From: Zongyangia hominis
GTDB lineage: Bacteria; Bacillota; Clostridia; Oscillospirales; Ruminococcaceae
Direction of reading: 5' to 3'
Assembly: GCF_014385095.1 (NCBI RefSeq)
Contig: NZ_JACRTC010000006.1
Coordinates: forward strand, 124,001 to 188,000
DNA: 64,000 bases
Part shown: positions 44,250-53,709 of the stretch, in pieces
Position numbering within the stretch: position 1 is the stretch's first letter
How the letters are laid out: every line of letters starts with the position of its first letter
The notes under the pieces: model-generated
What the model was told of the DNA's origin: nothing
The model's input: only the letters and a program-made list of their open reading frames with translations
Databases searched by the model: none
Made by a program: the position numbers and the translations under genes

Positions 44250-45914
44250 ATGAGCGAAAAAGACAACCTGGCTCTTGCTGAGCTTCTCTTCCCCGACGTC
44301 ACCGCGACGCCGGAGGAGATGGAGGCTCTATACCCGCCCAGGGACCTGCCGGAAGGCGCCAAGGTCACCCGGATGGCGCCCAGTCCCACCGGCTTCATGC
44401 ACCTGGGCAATCTGTTCGGTGCCATCACCGACGAACGTCTGGCGCATCAAAGCGGCGGCGTCTTCTATCTGCGCATTGAGGACACCGACCAAAAGCGGGC
44501 GGTGGAAGGCGGCGTAGAGACCATCATCCGCGTCTTTGACGAGTTTGGCCTTCCCTTTGACGAGGGCGCCACCATTGAAGGCGACAACGGCGCCTACGGC
44601 CCCTACCGACAGCGGCAGCGCGCTCATATTTATCATACCTATGCCAAAGACCTGGTCCGCCGGGGCCTGGCCTACCCCTGCTTCTGCACCGAGGAGGAGC
44701 TCGCCGACATGCGCCAGAAACAGGAGGCCGAAAAGGCCAACTTTGGTTACTACGGCAAGTGGGCGGTCCATCGGGACACGACGTTAGACGAAATTAAGAA
44801 AAACCTGGCCGATGGGAAAGAATATGTCCTTCGCTTCCGGGCGTCCGGCGACGGGATCCAGCGCTTTAAGCTCAAGGATTTGGTCAAGGGCGAGCTGGAG
44901 ATGCCGGTCAATGACCAGGACGTGGTGCTCTTAAAGAGCGACGGCATCCCCACCTACCACTTCGCCCATGTCATCGACGACCACCTCATGCATACCACCC
45001 ATGTGGTCCGGGGCGAGGAGTGGCTGGCCACCCTGCCCATCCATGTGGATTTGTTCCGGGCGCTGGGCTTCAAGATGCCCAAATACGTCCACACCGCGCA
45101 GCTGATGAAGATGGACGGCGCGTCCAAACGCAAGCTCAGTAAGCGCAAGGACCCGGAGCTGGCGCTAGACTTCTACCGGGCTCAGGGCTATCCAGTCATT
45201 TCGGTGAAAGAATACCTGATGACGCTTTTAAACTCCAACTTCGAGGAATGGCGGCTGGCCAATCCCACCGCGAAGCTGGAAGACTTTAAGTTTACCACCA
45301 ATAAGATGAGCACCTCCGGTGCCCTCTTTGATATGGACAAGCTGGGGGACGTGAGCAAGAACACCATCGCCCTGCTGCCGGCGGGGGAAGTCTACGAGCA
45401 GGTGGCCCAGTGGTCCAAAGAATTTGACCCGGAGCTTCACGCCCTGCTCACCCGGGACCCCGCCTATGCCACCGCCATCTTCCAGATCGGCCGGGGCGGC
45501 AAAAAGCCCCGGAAGGACATCGCCGTTTGGAGCGAGGTCAAAGCGTATCTGGACTTCTTCTTCGACGAGCTCTACACGCCGGGCAGCGCGTATCCCTCCC
45601 AGCTTTCCGAGGCGGACATCCTCTCCATCCTGGAGCAGTATCCCGCCCTCTATGACGAAAGCGACGATCAGAACGCATGGTTTGAAAAGATCACCAATCT
45701 GGGCGTATCCCTGGGCTTTGCCGCCAAGACCAAAGAGTACAAACAAAACCCCGACGCCTTTAAAGGCCATGTGGGCGATGTGAGCATGGTTTTGCGCGTG
45801 GCGGTCACCGGCCGCACCAACTCTCCGGACATGTACGACGTCATGCGGATTTTGGGCAAAGAGCGGGTCACCCAGCGGCTCCAGGATGCCATTTCTCGTA
45901 TAAAACAGAAATAA
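44250..45914 (+). CDS. gltX: Glutamyl-tRNA synthetase
   Basis: The 554-aa product has RMAPSPTGFMHLGNLFGAI (class I HIGH box as HLGN) and the KMSKS loop KRKLSKRKD near residue 295. It is longer than a standard bacterial GluRS (about 480) because of an N-terminal extension of about 40 residues and a longer C-terminal anticodon-binding part. It charges tRNA-Glu. Since GlnRS follows 51 bp downstream, it is probably discriminating, not charging tRNA-Gln; that is an inference. GGAGGTAAT precedes the ATG. Confidence 0.93.
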   Translation: MSEKDNLALAELLFPDVTATPEEMEALYPPRDLPEGAKVTRMAPSPTGFMHLGNLFGAITDERLAHQSGGVFYLRIEDTDQKRAVEGGVETIIRVFDEFGLPFDEGATIEGDNGAYGPYRQRQRAHIYHTYAKDLVRRGLAYPCFCTEEELADMRQKQEAEKANFGYYGKWAVHRDTTLDEIKKNLADGKEYVLRFRASGDGIQRFKLKDLVKGELEMPVNDQDVVLLKSDGIPTYHFAHVIDDHLMHTTHVVRGEEWLATLPIHVDLFRALGFKMPKYVHTAQLMKMDGASKRKLSKRKDPELALDFYRAQGYPVISVKEYLMTLLNSNFEEWRLANPTAKLEDFKFTTNKMSTSGALFDMDKLGDVSKNTIALLPAGEVYEQVAQWSKEFDPELHALLTRDPAYATAIFQIGRGGKKPRKDIAVWSEVKAYLDFFFDELYTPGSAYPSQLSEADILSILEQYPALYDESDDQNAWFEKITNLGVSLGFAAKTKEYKQNPDAFKGHVGDVSMVLRVAVTGRTNSPDMYDVMRILGKERVTQRLQDAISRIKQK

Positions 45915-45965
45915 ATATACAGATTGTAAATAATCGGGACGAAAAAAGGAAGGAATTGACGGCAC

Positions 45966-47624
45966 ATGGAAGAGTACGGTTCCAATTTTATTCACGATAT
46001 TATCGACGAGGACATCAAAAACGGGTTCTCGGAGCGGATTCACACCCGTTTCCCGCCGGAACCCAACGGCTATCTCCACATCGGCAGCGCCAAGGCCATC
46101 TGGATTAACTCGGGCACCGCCAAAAAATACGGCGGTCTCTTTAATCTGCGCTACGACGACACCAACCCCGTCAAGGAGGACGACGAGTACGTCCAGGCCA
46201 TCGAGGAGGACCTGCGGTGGCTGGGCGCCGAGCCCAACGGCGGCATCTATTACGGCTCGGACTACTTCGACCAATGCTATGAGTTCGCCGTCAAGCTCAT
46301 CAAAGATGGCAAGGCCTATGTCTGCGACTTAAACGCCGAGCAAATGCGGCAGTACCGCGGTACCCTGACCGAGCCGGGCAAGGAAAGCCCCTACCGCAAC
46401 CGCTCGGTGGAGGAAAATTTGGCCCTCTTTGAAAGAATGAAGAACGGGGAATTTCCCGATGGCTCCTGCACCCTGCGGGCCAGGATTGACATGGCCTCCC
46501 CCAACATGAATCTGCGGGACCCGGCCATCTACCGCATCGTCCGGGCCCATCACCACCGCCAGGGGGACAAGTGGTGCATCTATCCCCTCTACGACTTCGC
46601 CCATCCCATCCAGGACGCTTTGGAGGGCATCACCCACTCCCTGTGCTCCATCGAATTTGAAAATCACCGTCCCCTCTACGACTGGGTGGTGGACAACATC
46701 GGCTTTGAGAAAAAGCCCCATCAGTACGAATTTGCCCGGCTCAACGTCACCTACACCGTCATGAGCAAGCGCTATCTGAAAAAGCTGGTGGACGAGGGCT
46801 TAGTGGACGGCTGGGACGACCCGAGAATGCCCACCCTGTGCGGACTGCGGCGGCGGGGCTATACCCCCACCTCCATCCTCGAATTTGTAAAGACCGCCGG
46901 CGTCTCGAAAAATTACAGCGTGGTGGACATCGGGCTGTTGGAGCACTGCATCCGGGACGAGCTGAACCTCACGGCCCCCCGCCGCATCGCAGTGACCGAG
47001 CCGCTCAAAGTGACCATCACCAATTACCCGGAAGATCAGGTGGAGTATTTTGAGGTGAGCAATAACCCCAACGACGCCTCCGCCGGCACCCGGAAGGTGC
47101 CCTTCACCCGGGAGCTTTTCATCGAGCGAAGTGACTTCATGGAGGTCCCGGTGCCCAAGTACTTCCGCCTCAAACCCGGCGGAGAGGTGCGGCTGATGGG
47201 CTCCTATGTCATCAAGTGCGAGGACTTTGTCAAGGACGAAAACGGGGAGGTCGTGGAGCTTCGCTGCACCTACGATCCCTACACCAACGGCCGCAATCCG
47301 GAGGACGGGCACAAGATCAAGGGCACCATCCACTGGTTGAGCGCCTCCCACTGCGTGGAAGCGGACGTGGCCCTCTATGACAAGCTTTTCACCATCGAAA
47401 ACGTGTCCGACATCCCGGAGGACAAGACCTACGACGATTATCTCAACCCCGCGTCCAAAAAGATTCTCACCGGCTGCAAGCTGGAGGAGTCCATGTCCGA
47501 CGTCAAAGCGGGAGAGCGGTTCCAGTTTGTCCGGCTCGGGTATTTCTGCAAGGACAGTAAGAATGAAAACACCTACAACCAGATTGTCACCCTCAAGGAC
47601 AGCTGGCAGAAGGCGAAAAAATAG
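45966..47624 (+). CDS. glnS: Glutaminyl-tRNA synthetase
   Basis: The 552-aa product has RFPPEPNGYLHIGSAKAI (HIGH box as HIGS, 38-41), the GlnRS-specific LRYDDTNPVKED, VMSKR as the KMSKS loop (265-269) and the two C-terminal beta-barrels that read the anticodon. It charges tRNA-Gln directly. Most Firmicutes lack this enzyme and amidate Glu-tRNA-Gln with GatCAB, so it was probably acquired. It is in one transcript with gltX and ends at a strong terminator. Confidence 0.95.
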   Translation: MEEYGSNFIHDIIDEDIKNGFSERIHTRFPPEPNGYLHIGSAKAIWINSGTAKKYGGLFNLRYDDTNPVKEDDEYVQAIEEDLRWLGAEPNGGIYYGSDYFDQCYEFAVKLIKDGKAYVCDLNAEQMRQYRGTLTEPGKESPYRNRSVEENLALFERMKNGEFPDGSCTLRARIDMASPNMNLRDPAIYRIVRAHHHRQGDKWCIYPLYDFAHPIQDALEGITHSLCSIEFENHRPLYDWVVDNIGFEKKPHQYEFARLNVTYTVMSKRYLKKLVDEGLVDGWDDPRMPTLCGLRRRGYTPTSILEFVKTAGVSKNYSVVDIGLLEHCIRDELNLTAPRRIAVTEPLKVTITNYPEDQVEYFEVSNNPNDASAGTRKVPFTRELFIERSDFMEVPVPKYFRLKPGGEVRLMGSYVIKCEDFVKDENGEVVELRCTYDPYTNGRNPEDGHKIKGTIHWLSASHCVEADVALYDKLFTIENVSDIPEDKTYDDYLNPASKKILTGCKLEESMSDVKAGERFQFVRLGYFCKDSKNENTYNQIVTLKDSWQKAKK

Positions 47625-47639
47625 GCGGTCGCAGACTGC

Positions 47640-47671
47640 AAAAAAGGACGGTGAAACACCGTCCTTTTTTT
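47640..47671 (+). terminator. Terminator of gltX-glnS
   Basis: AAAAAAGGACGGTG pairs with CACCGTCCTTTTTT around AAA. Confidence 0.88.
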
Positions 47672-47739
47672 GTGTCCCATTCGACGATGTCCTCCAAAGG
47701 AAGACGTCCAAAAGGCCGCAATCCTGTCGAAATTGGTGA

Positions 47740-47768
47740 TTGTATCAAAATTTTAATTGTGTTATAAT
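47740..47768 (+). promoter_or_regulatory. Promoter of MATE-trmB
   Basis: TTGTAT (47740-47745), 17 bp, perfect TATAAT (47763-47768). Confidence 0.75.
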
Positions 47769-47809
47769 GGGTGACTATGAGCACGAAAAATCCGAATGGA
47801 TGAGAAAAA

Positions 47810-47860
47810 ATGGAGAAAGAAGCGGTGGACAAACTCGTGTCCGCCAAAGAGAGAGAGTAA
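47810..47860 (+). CDS. Possible 16-codon upstream ORF in the MATE leader
   Basis: ATG at 47810 opens MEKEAVDKLVSAKERE with its stop TAA at 47858-47860, directly against the GGAGGT site of the MATE gene, a layout that allows translational coupling. A weak GGATGA precedes it. An even shorter frame (MSTKNPNG) lies just before it. The peptide has no known relatives, and the ORF may be chance. Confidence 0.35.
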   Translation: MEKEAVDKLVSAKERE

Positions 47861-47872
47861 GGAGGTATTTGA

Positions 47873-49234
47873 TTGGAACAAAACAAAATGGGAACCCAGC
47901 CCATGCTGGGCCTGATTATCAAAATGAGTCTTCCCGCCATGTTTTCCATGCTGATACAGTCGCTGTATAACGTGGTGGACAGCATCTTCGTGGCGCAGGT
48001 GGGGGAAAACGCGCTGACGGCGGTTTCGCTGGCCTTCCCCATCCAGATGCTGATGATCGCCATGGGCGTGGGCACCGGCGTGGGCCTCAATTCCCTCATT
48101 TCCCGCCGCCTGGGGGAAAAGAAGATCGAGGACGCCAACGACGCGGCCAACCACGGCGCTATTCTGGGCGTGGCCACCTGGATTCTGTTCGCCCTCATCG
48201 GCATCCTGTTTACAAAGCCCTTCTTCCACGCCTTCACCCAGGACCCCACCATCTTCCAGATGGGCTGTGACTACACCTATGTGGTCACCATCTTCTCCTT
48301 CGGTGTCTTTGTGGAAATCAACAACGAGCGGACCTTGCAGGCCACCGGCAATATGATCTATCCTATGATCTTCCAGCTCCTGGGTGCGGTCACGAATATT
48401 ATCCTGGACCCCATCTTCATCTTCGGATGGCTGGGCCTTCCCGCCATGGGCGTCAAGGGCGCGGCCATCGCCACCGTCCTGGGCCAAATCATCGCTATGG
48501 CGTACAGCACCTATATCCTCCAGTGCAAGGATCACGCGGTCAAGGTGGGCTTCAAGCACTTCAAATTTAAGCCCCGCATCGTGGCGGACATCTACAAGGT
48601 GGGCTTCCCCTCCATCATCATGCAGGCCATCGGCTCAGTGCTGATCGTCTTCCTCAACGGTATTCTGGCCACCTTTTCTTCCACGGCGGTGGCTGTGCTA
48701 GGGGTCTACTACAAACTCCAGTCCTTCGTCTTTATGCCTGTCTTCGGGCTTAATAACGGCATCATGCCCATCATGGGCTACAACTACGGCGCCCGCAACC
48801 GCAAACGCCTGATGGACGCCACCCGCATCGGCCTCATTATCGCCGTGGCCATCATGGCGGTGGGCACCGTCATCTTCATGGCGCTGCCCCGCCAGCTCCT
48901 CGGCTTCTTTAACCCCTCGCCCCAGCTATTGGAAATCGGTATCCCCGCTCTGCGGATTATCAGCCTCTGCTTCATCTTCGCGGCGCTGGGCATCGTCTTC
49001 TCCACCTTCTTCCAGGCCATCGGCAACGGTTTTATCAGCCTGCTCATCTCCCTGCTGCGCCAGCTCGTGCTGATTCTGCCCGCCGCCTACCTGCTTGCCA
49101 AGATCGTGGGCACCGTGGTGGCGGTCTGGTGGGCCTTCCCCATCGCCGAAGCCTTCTCCTTCCTGGCGAGCCTAGGGCTCTTCCTGTATGTCTACCGCAA
49201 AAGAATCAAGGACCTGCCGAGGGGTGCTGATTAA
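47873..49234 (+). CDS. MATE family multidrug/toxin exporter
   Basis: The 453-aa product has 12 predicted membrane segments in two MATE repeats ([20 protein letters not shown] in the first; [20 protein letters not shown] in the second) and the [14 protein letters not shown] signature. It exports cationic compounds by Na+ or H+ antiport. The start is a TTG at 47873, 6 nt after a GGAGGT site; the next ATG is too far away. trmB starts 2 bp after its stop, so the two form an operon. Confidence 0.92.
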   Translation: MEQNKMGTQPMLGLIIKMSLPAMFSMLIQSLYNVVDSIFVAQVGENALTAVSLAFPIQMLMIAMGVGTGVGLNSLISRRLGEKKIEDANDAANHGAILGVATWILFALIGILFTKPFFHAFTQDPTIFQMGCDYTYVVTIFSFGVFVEINNERTLQATGNMIYPMIFQLLGAVTNIILDPIFIFGWLGLPAMGVKGAAIATVLGQIIAMAYSTYILQCKDHAVKVGFKHFKFKPRIVADIYKVGFPSIIMQAIGSVLIVFLNGILATFSSTAVAVLGVYYKLQSFVFMPVFGLNNGIMPIMGYNYGARNRKRLMDATRIGLIIAVAIMAVGTVIFMALPRQLLGFFNPSPQLLEIGIPALRIISLCFIFAALGIVFSTFFQAIGNGFISLLISLLRQLVLILPAAYLLAKIVGTVVAVWWAFPIAEAFSFLASLGLFLYVYRKRIKDLPRGAD

Positions 49235-49236
49235 GA

Positions 49237-49917
49237 ATGAGAATCCGACGGAAACCTTGGGCGCGGCCGGAGCTTGCCGCCTGCCCGTTTTGTATCGATG
49301 AAGAGGACAAGCCCGCCGTCATCGGCCGCTGGCAGGAGCAGTTTGCCCGCCGTCAGCCTCTCTGGCTGGAACTGGGCTGCGGCAAAGGGCAATTCATCGC
49401 CCAATTGGCGGCGGAGCATCCAGAAGTAAACTTCATCGCCATCGACATCAAAAGCGAGGTGCTGGTGCTCACTAAGCGCAACATCGAGCAGGCCTACGCC
49501 CAGCGGGGGCTCCCCATCGACAATGTGCGCATTTTGTCCCAGGACATCGAGCGCATCGGCATGATTCTCTCCCCCGACGACCGGGTGGAACGCATCTATA
49601 TCAACTTCTGCAACCCCTGGACCGAGAAAGCGCGTCACCACAAGCGGCGGCTGACCCACACCCGGCAGCTGCGAAATTATCAGCAGTTTTTGTCTTCCGG
49701 CGGGGAAATTTGGTTTAAAACCGACGACGACGTCCTCTTCGACGCGTCCCTTGCCTATCTGGAAAGCTGCGGGTTCTCCCTGCGCTACCTGACACGGGAT
49801 CTGCACCAGAGCGGCTTCTCCGAAAACATCCCCACCGAGCACGAGGAGATGTTTGCTAAAGATGGGGTCAAGATTAAATTCCTCATCGCCGTCAACGGCG
49901 GCGGAGTATCCGTCTAA
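49237..49917 (+). CDS. trmB: tRNA (guanine-46-N7)-methyltransferase
   Basis: The 226-aa product has the SAM-binding [20 protein letters not shown] and the TrmB signature [17 protein letters not shown] followed by [11 protein letters not shown]. It methylates G46 in the variable loop of many tRNAs. It begins 2 bp after the MATE stop and is probably translated by re-initiation. Confidence 0.94.
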   Translation: MRIRRKPWARPELAACPFCIDEEDKPAVIGRWQEQFARRQPLWLELGCGKGQFIAQLAAEHPEVNFIAIDIKSEVLVLTKRNIEQAYAQRGLPIDNVRILSQDIERIGMILSPDDRVERIYINFCNPWTEKARHHKRRLTHTRQLRNYQQFLSSGGEIWFKTDDDVLFDASLAYLESCGFSLRYLTRDLHQSGFSENIPTEHEEMFAKDGVKIKFLIAVNGGGVSV

Positions 49918-49920
49918 ACA

Positions 49921-49960
49921 AAAAAGCGCCCACTCCGATTTCTTCGGAGCGGGCGCTTTC
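49921..49960. terminator. Bidirectional terminator after trmB
   Basis: GCGCCC plus CTCCGA pair with TCGGAG plus GGGCGC, one mismatch between, with A5 and T3 ends. It serves trmB and the converging TVP38 gene. Confidence 0.75.
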
Positions 49961-49968
49961 ATATTTCT

Positions 49969-50658
49969 CTATGCCTTTCCCCTCTTCATCCACCGGTTGC
50001 ACAGCAAAGAGGTAATGAGGGAAATAGCGATCATGACGAGGAATGGAATAATAAACTTCATGGAGAACGGACTGGTGATGGATTGGCCCACCATGGTGGC
50101 GGGAATCATAATGGGCGCGAGGCCCAGGACGGAACCCACCAGATAGCTGGAATAACGGATACCATAGGCGCCTAGGAACATGCTGACCACATCGCCCGGG
50201 AGGATACTGACTACCCGGAGAAGATAGGAAACCATCACGCCGTTTTGCATGGAAAGCTCTTCGAGCTGTTTTGCCTTTTTAAAGCGGCCCAGGATAGTGC
50301 TCACCGCTTCCTTACCGCAGATTTTGCCCAGAACATAGGGAAGGGTCGTACACACGGCAAGGCCCACGAGGTTGACGAAGATCGCCCAGGGCACGGGGAA
50401 GATAGCGCCCGCCGCCAAGTAAATGGCCACCAGCGGGAAGATGACGCTGACGGATTTGAGGGCGTATACCCCCAGGAAGAAGAGGCCGGCCAGCCAGAAG
50501 CTGCTGGGAGAATAGCTGACGAGCTGTTCAAAGGAGATGTTTTTAAGATTGGCGCCAAAAAAGATGACGGCAACAAGGATGGCCACAAAGGGAAGGAACT
50601 TCACGTACCCGAAAATCTTCATGCGCAGTTGCTGCTTTTTTTCACTGGTCCAGGACAC
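49969..50658 (-). CDS. TVP38/TMEM64 (DedA-like) family membrane protein
   Basis: The 229-aa product has about six membrane segments and the SNARE-associated/VTT domain (YLAAGAIFPVPWAIFVNLVG, LGKICGKE, RVVSILPGDVVSMFLGAYGI). Related proteins act as lipid scramblases or support membrane homeostasis. The GTG at 50658 with AGGTGA just upstream is preferred over the far longer open frame; ATG 50619 is an alternative start. Confidence 0.75.
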   Translation of the reverse strand: MSWTSEKKQQLRMKIFGYVKFLPFVAILVAVIFFGANLKNISFEQLVSYSPSSFWLAGLFFLGVYALKSVSVIFPLVAIYLAAGAIFPVPWAIFVNLVGLAVCTTLPYVLGKICGKEAVSTILGRFKKAKQLEELSMQNGVMVSYLLRVVSILPGDVVSMFLGAYGIRYSSYLVGSVLGLAPIMIPATMVGQSITSPFSMKFIIPFLVMIAISLITSLLCNRWMKRGKA

Positions 50659-50753
50659 CGCCCTCACCTTCTTTCTTCCGCTGATTCTGTCGGATCCGGC
50701 GGCCCCTGTGATGTCCGCCTGACCGTTTAGGGGTGTCCTCCACTCGTCCCTTC

Positions 50754-51128
50754 TTATTTTACCACAGAAAGGATACCGGTGACAACCAACAGCGCTCCGA
50801 CGTAAATACATACCCGCTGTCCCCGGGCGATGCCCAAAATATCCTCCATCATCTGGGGGACAAAGGGGGAAAGAATGGTCACCAATCCGCATAAAACGGC
50901 GAGGGCCCCGCCCACGTACTGTTGTATGCCGAAAAAGAAGCTGACGCACCACGCCATCAGAGCGCCGATGAGCAAAAGGAAATACCAGTGCTTATACTTT
51001 TTTTCCGTGGCAAGATAACGGGTGGCCTCTCTTTTACAGTCTTCGCCGCAGCAAAAGCCCCCGTCGTGGTCGAGATGCAGAGCAGGTCCATCTCCGATTT
51101 CTTTATTGCAGTAGACACATTTCGGCAT
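50754..51128 (-). CDS. Hypothetical zinc-ribbon membrane protein
   Basis: The 124-aa product starts MPKCVYCNKEIGDG and has a second Cys pair in GGFCCGEDC, so residues 4-40 probably form a treble-clef-like zinc site. Three hydrophobic segments follow (about 55-75, 80-97, 107-123). I recognise no named family. A GGAGGAGG site fixes the start. It is preceded by a leader of about 160 nt with a terminator-like hairpin. Confidence 0.65.
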   Translation of the reverse strand: MPKCVYCNKEIGDGPALHLDHDGGFCCGEDCKREATRYLATEKKYKHWYFLLLIGALMAWCVSFFFGIQQYVGGALAVLCGLVTILSPFVPQMMEDILGIARGQRVCIYVGALLVVTGILSVVK

Positions 51129-51199
51129 GGTCCTCCTCCTTTCATTCTTGTACATTCATTGAAAACGGCTTTCAATAACGCCGTCTTGCCTTTCGCCGC

Positions 51200-51226
51200 C
51201 CACAAAAACAGCCGCCTTTTGCGGCT
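51200..51226 (-). terminator. Terminator-like hairpin in the leader of the zinc-ribbon gene
   Basis: Read leftward, AGCCGC pairs with GCGGCT around AAAAG and is followed by GTTTTTG. It lies between the predicted promoter and the gene, so it may attenuate transcription or end a small RNA of about 85 nt. Confidence 0.5.
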
Positions 51227-51293
51227 ATCTTTCATATACCTTCAGGACGCGCATCCATCCTACAACAAACCCTGATCCTTCGCGCTTGTTTCC

Positions 51294-51302
51294 ATTATAG
51301 CA
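51294..51302 (-). promoter_or_regulatory. Extended -10 promoter of the zinc-ribbon gene
   Basis: Read leftward, TGCTATAAT (51302-51294) is a perfect extended -10; the -35 is weak. Confidence 0.55.
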
Positions 51303-51387
51303 CAGCTTTTTTCTGATTATCGAACAAAATCCTTTGTATTTTTTAAACCTTTTCTTAATCTTTCATGACAAAAGTTGACGCCTTCCC

Positions 51388-51416
51388 TTGACAGCCGCCG
51401 CCTTTTGCTCTATCGT
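51388..51416 (+). promoter_or_regulatory. Promoter of thiW
   Basis: Perfect TTGACA (51388-51393), 17 bp, TATCGT (51411-51416). The 70-nt leader has no TPP-riboswitch motif. Confidence 0.6.
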
Positions 51417-51488
51417 TATGGGTGCGGTTTTCCATGGATAGACCGGACGGGCGTCAAAACCCGCTCCAAGAAAGGAAGGGGCATCCCC

Positions 51489-52001
51489 ATGAAAAGCAAC
51501 GTCAAAAAATTAGCTTTTGCCGGTATTTTTGTAGCGCTGGCCGTCGTTTGCAGCGCCTTTTATATCCCCATCGGCGTCTCCAAATGCTTTCCCATCCAGC
51601 ATATGGTCAATGTGCTGGCCGGCGTCTTTCTCGGACCATGGTATGCCTGTGGAATGGCCTTCGTCACCTCCCTCATCCGGGTCCTCATGGGGACCGGCAG
51701 CCTTCTCGCCTTCCCCGGCAGTATGATCGGCGCGCTGCTGTGCGGCCTTATTTACCAAAAAACCCGCAAGATGCCTCTGGCGGTACTGGGCGAGGTCATC
51801 GGCACCGGACTACTCGGCGCGCTGGCCGCCTACCCCATGGCTACCCTCTTCATGGCCAAAGAGGCCGCCGTCTTCGGCTTTGTCCTCCCCTTCGGCATCA
51901 GCTCTTTAGGCGGGGCGCTGATTTCCTTTGTCATCCTGCTCATCCTTGAGCGCACCAAAGCTCTCTCCCTGCTCGAAAAGAGCTTGTCTACCACCCGTTG
52001 A
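51489..52001 (+). CDS. thiW: ECF transporter S component ThiW
   Basis: The 170-aa product has five or six membrane helices and the ThiW hallmarks GVSKCFPIQHMVNVLAGVFL and GTGSLLAFPGSMIGALLCGL. ThiW proteins are predicted to bind the thiazole precursor of thiamine (hydroxyethylthiazole) and work with a shared EcfAA'T module, which is not in this window. The ATG at 51489 is preferred over the longer frame because an AAGGAAGGGG stretch precedes it. No other thiamine gene is adjacent. Confidence 0.88.
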   Translation: MKSNVKKLAFAGIFVALAVVCSAFYIPIGVSKCFPIQHMVNVLAGVFLGPWYACGMAFVTSLIRVLMGTGSLLAFPGSMIGALLCGLIYQKTRKMPLAVLGEVIGTGLLGALAAYPMATLFMAKEAAVFGFVLPFGISSLGGALISFVILLILERTKALSLLEKSLSTTR

Positions 52002-52063
52002 CCCTCATTCTTTGGCCTTTCGGGCCATCCTATACCGTCCAAAGGCCCTTTCGCCAAAAATTC

Positions 52064-52106
52064 ATGCAGGAAAACCACGAAAGAAGTGGTTTTCCTGCAT
52101 TTTTTG
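52064..52106 (+). terminator. Terminator of thiW
   Basis: ATGCAGGAAAACCAC pairs with GTGGTTTTCCTGCAT around a 7-nt loop, followed by T6. Confidence 0.85.
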
Positions 52107-52135
52107 TTGCCATCCCGGCATTTTTCCGGTAGAAT
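52107..52135 (+). promoter_or_regulatory. Promoter of the NSS transporter gene
   Basis: TTGCCA (52107-52112), 17 bp, TAGAAT (52130-52135), immediately after the thiW terminator. Confidence 0.6.
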
Positions 52136-52232
52136 AGAAACAATGACGGTTGGGGCCTGCGCCCCGCCGCCGTTTTGCCGCCGGTTGGAGTGGGGGCAAA
52201 ACGGAGAAGAACTATCGAAGGGGTTTTTGTTT

Positions 52233-53588
52233 ATGTCTCACTCACCGAAGAATAGGGGGCAGTTTACCTCCTCCCTGGGCTTTATTCTCGCGTCGGCCGG
52301 GTCGGCCATCGGCCTTGGCAACCTCTGGAAATTCCCCTACATTGCCGGAAAAAGCGGCGGCGGAATTTTCCTCGTGTTTTATCTGGTCTTTGTTATCCTG
52401 CTGGGTCTGCCCATCATGATGTCGGAAATGGCCATCGGCCGCAAAACCCAGCTCAACGCCATCGGCGCCTACCGGAAGCTGGACAAACGTTGGTCCTTTG
52501 TGGGCGTTTTGGGTGTGCTTTGCGCCTTTGTCATCCTCTCCTATTACAGCGTTGTGGGCGGCTGGGTCCTCAAATACATCGCCGCCTATGCCACTGGCGG
52601 CAACTTCGGCGGCGACACCAGCGCCTATTTCAATAACTTTGTCTCCCAGCCGTGGGAACCTGTCATTTGGCACTTAGTCTTTATGGCGCTGTGCGCGTTG
52701 GTCGTGGTGATGGGCGTCGTCAAGGGCATTGAAAAGGTGAGCAAATTGATGCTCCCTGCCCTGTTCGTCCTGGTCATCGTCATCGCCGTGCGCGCTGTCA
52801 CCCTCCCCGGCGCATCCGAAGGGCTCAAGTTCCTTTTTGTCCCCAACTTCGCCGCCGTATCTTCCCTCAAGGATTTGGGCAACGCCATGGTGCAGGCCAT
52901 GGGACAGGTCTTCTTCAGCCTGAGTCTGGGCATGGGCATCACCATCACCTACGGCAGCTACCTCAAAAAGGATTCCAATATCGTCAAGAATACCGGTATT
53001 GTGGTGGGGCTTGATTCCCTCATCGCCATCCTGGCCGGCTGTGCCATCTTGCCCGCCGTCTTTGCCTTCGGCTTTGAACCCTCCGCCGGCGCGGGACTAG
53101 TCTTCACCACCCTGCCCGCCGTCTTTGCAGACATGCCCCTGGGCACCCTCTTTGGCCTGCTCTTCTTTATCCTGGTCCTCATCGCCGCCGCCACCTCCGC
53201 CATCTCCCTGCTGGAAGTGGTCGCCGCCTACTTTATCGACAACTTCCATTGGAGCCGGAAAAAGGCCACCATCATCATGTCCGCCCTTATGGCCCTCATC
53301 GGTGTGTTCGCCTCCCTCTCCATGGGGCCGCTGTCCAATATCGTCATCGGCGGCATGAATATCTTTGACGCGCTGGGCTTCTTCACCGACAAGATTCTCA
53401 TGCCTCTGAGCGCCATGTTCATGTGCATCTTTGTCGGACACGTCTGGGGCGTGGACGGCATCACCGAGGAGATTGAAACCGGCGCCAAAGGCGCCTTCAA
53501 GGTCAAAAAGGCCTTTGGCATCATCCTCAAATATATCGCGCCGGTGCTCATCCTGGTCATCCTGATTACCGGCCTCCTGCCCTCCTAA
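52233..53588 (+). CDS. Sodium-dependent transporter, NSS/SNF family
   Basis: The 451-aa product has the LeuT-fold start SAGSAIGLGNLWKFPYIAGK (Na+ and substrate site, unwound TM1), the SYYSVVGGWVLKYI TM3 and about 11 or 12 membrane segments. It imports an amino acid or similar small molecule with Na+; the substrate is unknown. The ATG at 52233 follows GAAGGGG by 9 nt; the upstream frame is not membrane-protein-like. It is monocistronic. Confidence 0.9.
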   Translation: MSHSPKNRGQFTSSLGFILASAGSAIGLGNLWKFPYIAGKSGGGIFLVFYLVFVILLGLPIMMSEMAIGRKTQLNAIGAYRKLDKRWSFVGVLGVLCAFVILSYYSVVGGWVLKYIAAYATGGNFGGDTSAYFNNFVSQPWEPVIWHLVFMALCALVVVMGVVKGIEKVSKLMLPALFVLVIVIAVRAVTLPGASEGLKFLFVPNFAAVSSLKDLGNAMVQAMGQVFFSLSLGMGITITYGSYLKKDSNIVKNTGIVVGLDSLIAILAGCAILPAVFAFGFEPSAGAGLVFTTLPAVFADMPLGTLFGLLFFILVLIAAATSAISLLEVVAAYFIDNFHWSRKKATIIMSALMALIGVFASLSMGPLSNIVIGGMNIFDALGFFTDKILMPLSAMFMCIFVGHVWGVDGITEEIETGAKGAFKVKKAFGIILKYIAPVLILVILITGLLPS

Positions 53589-53599
53589 CACAACAAATC

Positions 53600-53633
53600 A
53601 AAAAGCCCTCCGGAAGCTTCCGGAGGGCTTTTT
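53600..53633. terminator. Bidirectional terminator between NSS and galM
   Basis: AAAAGCCCTCCGGAAG and its exact complement form a perfect palindrome with T5/A4 ends, serving both converging genes. Confidence 0.85.
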
Positions 53634-53709
53634 ATCGTGTACAAATCTGTTCTGTCGAGGGACGTGGCGCGCCTGGCGCGTTACACTCCCGCCGGGGCGG
53701 CAGCTATGC

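Noticed and set aside
51417..51488. TPP riboswitch before thiW
   Set aside because: The leader is only about 70 nt and lacks the CUGAGA and ACC-UGAUCUGG-type conserved elements.
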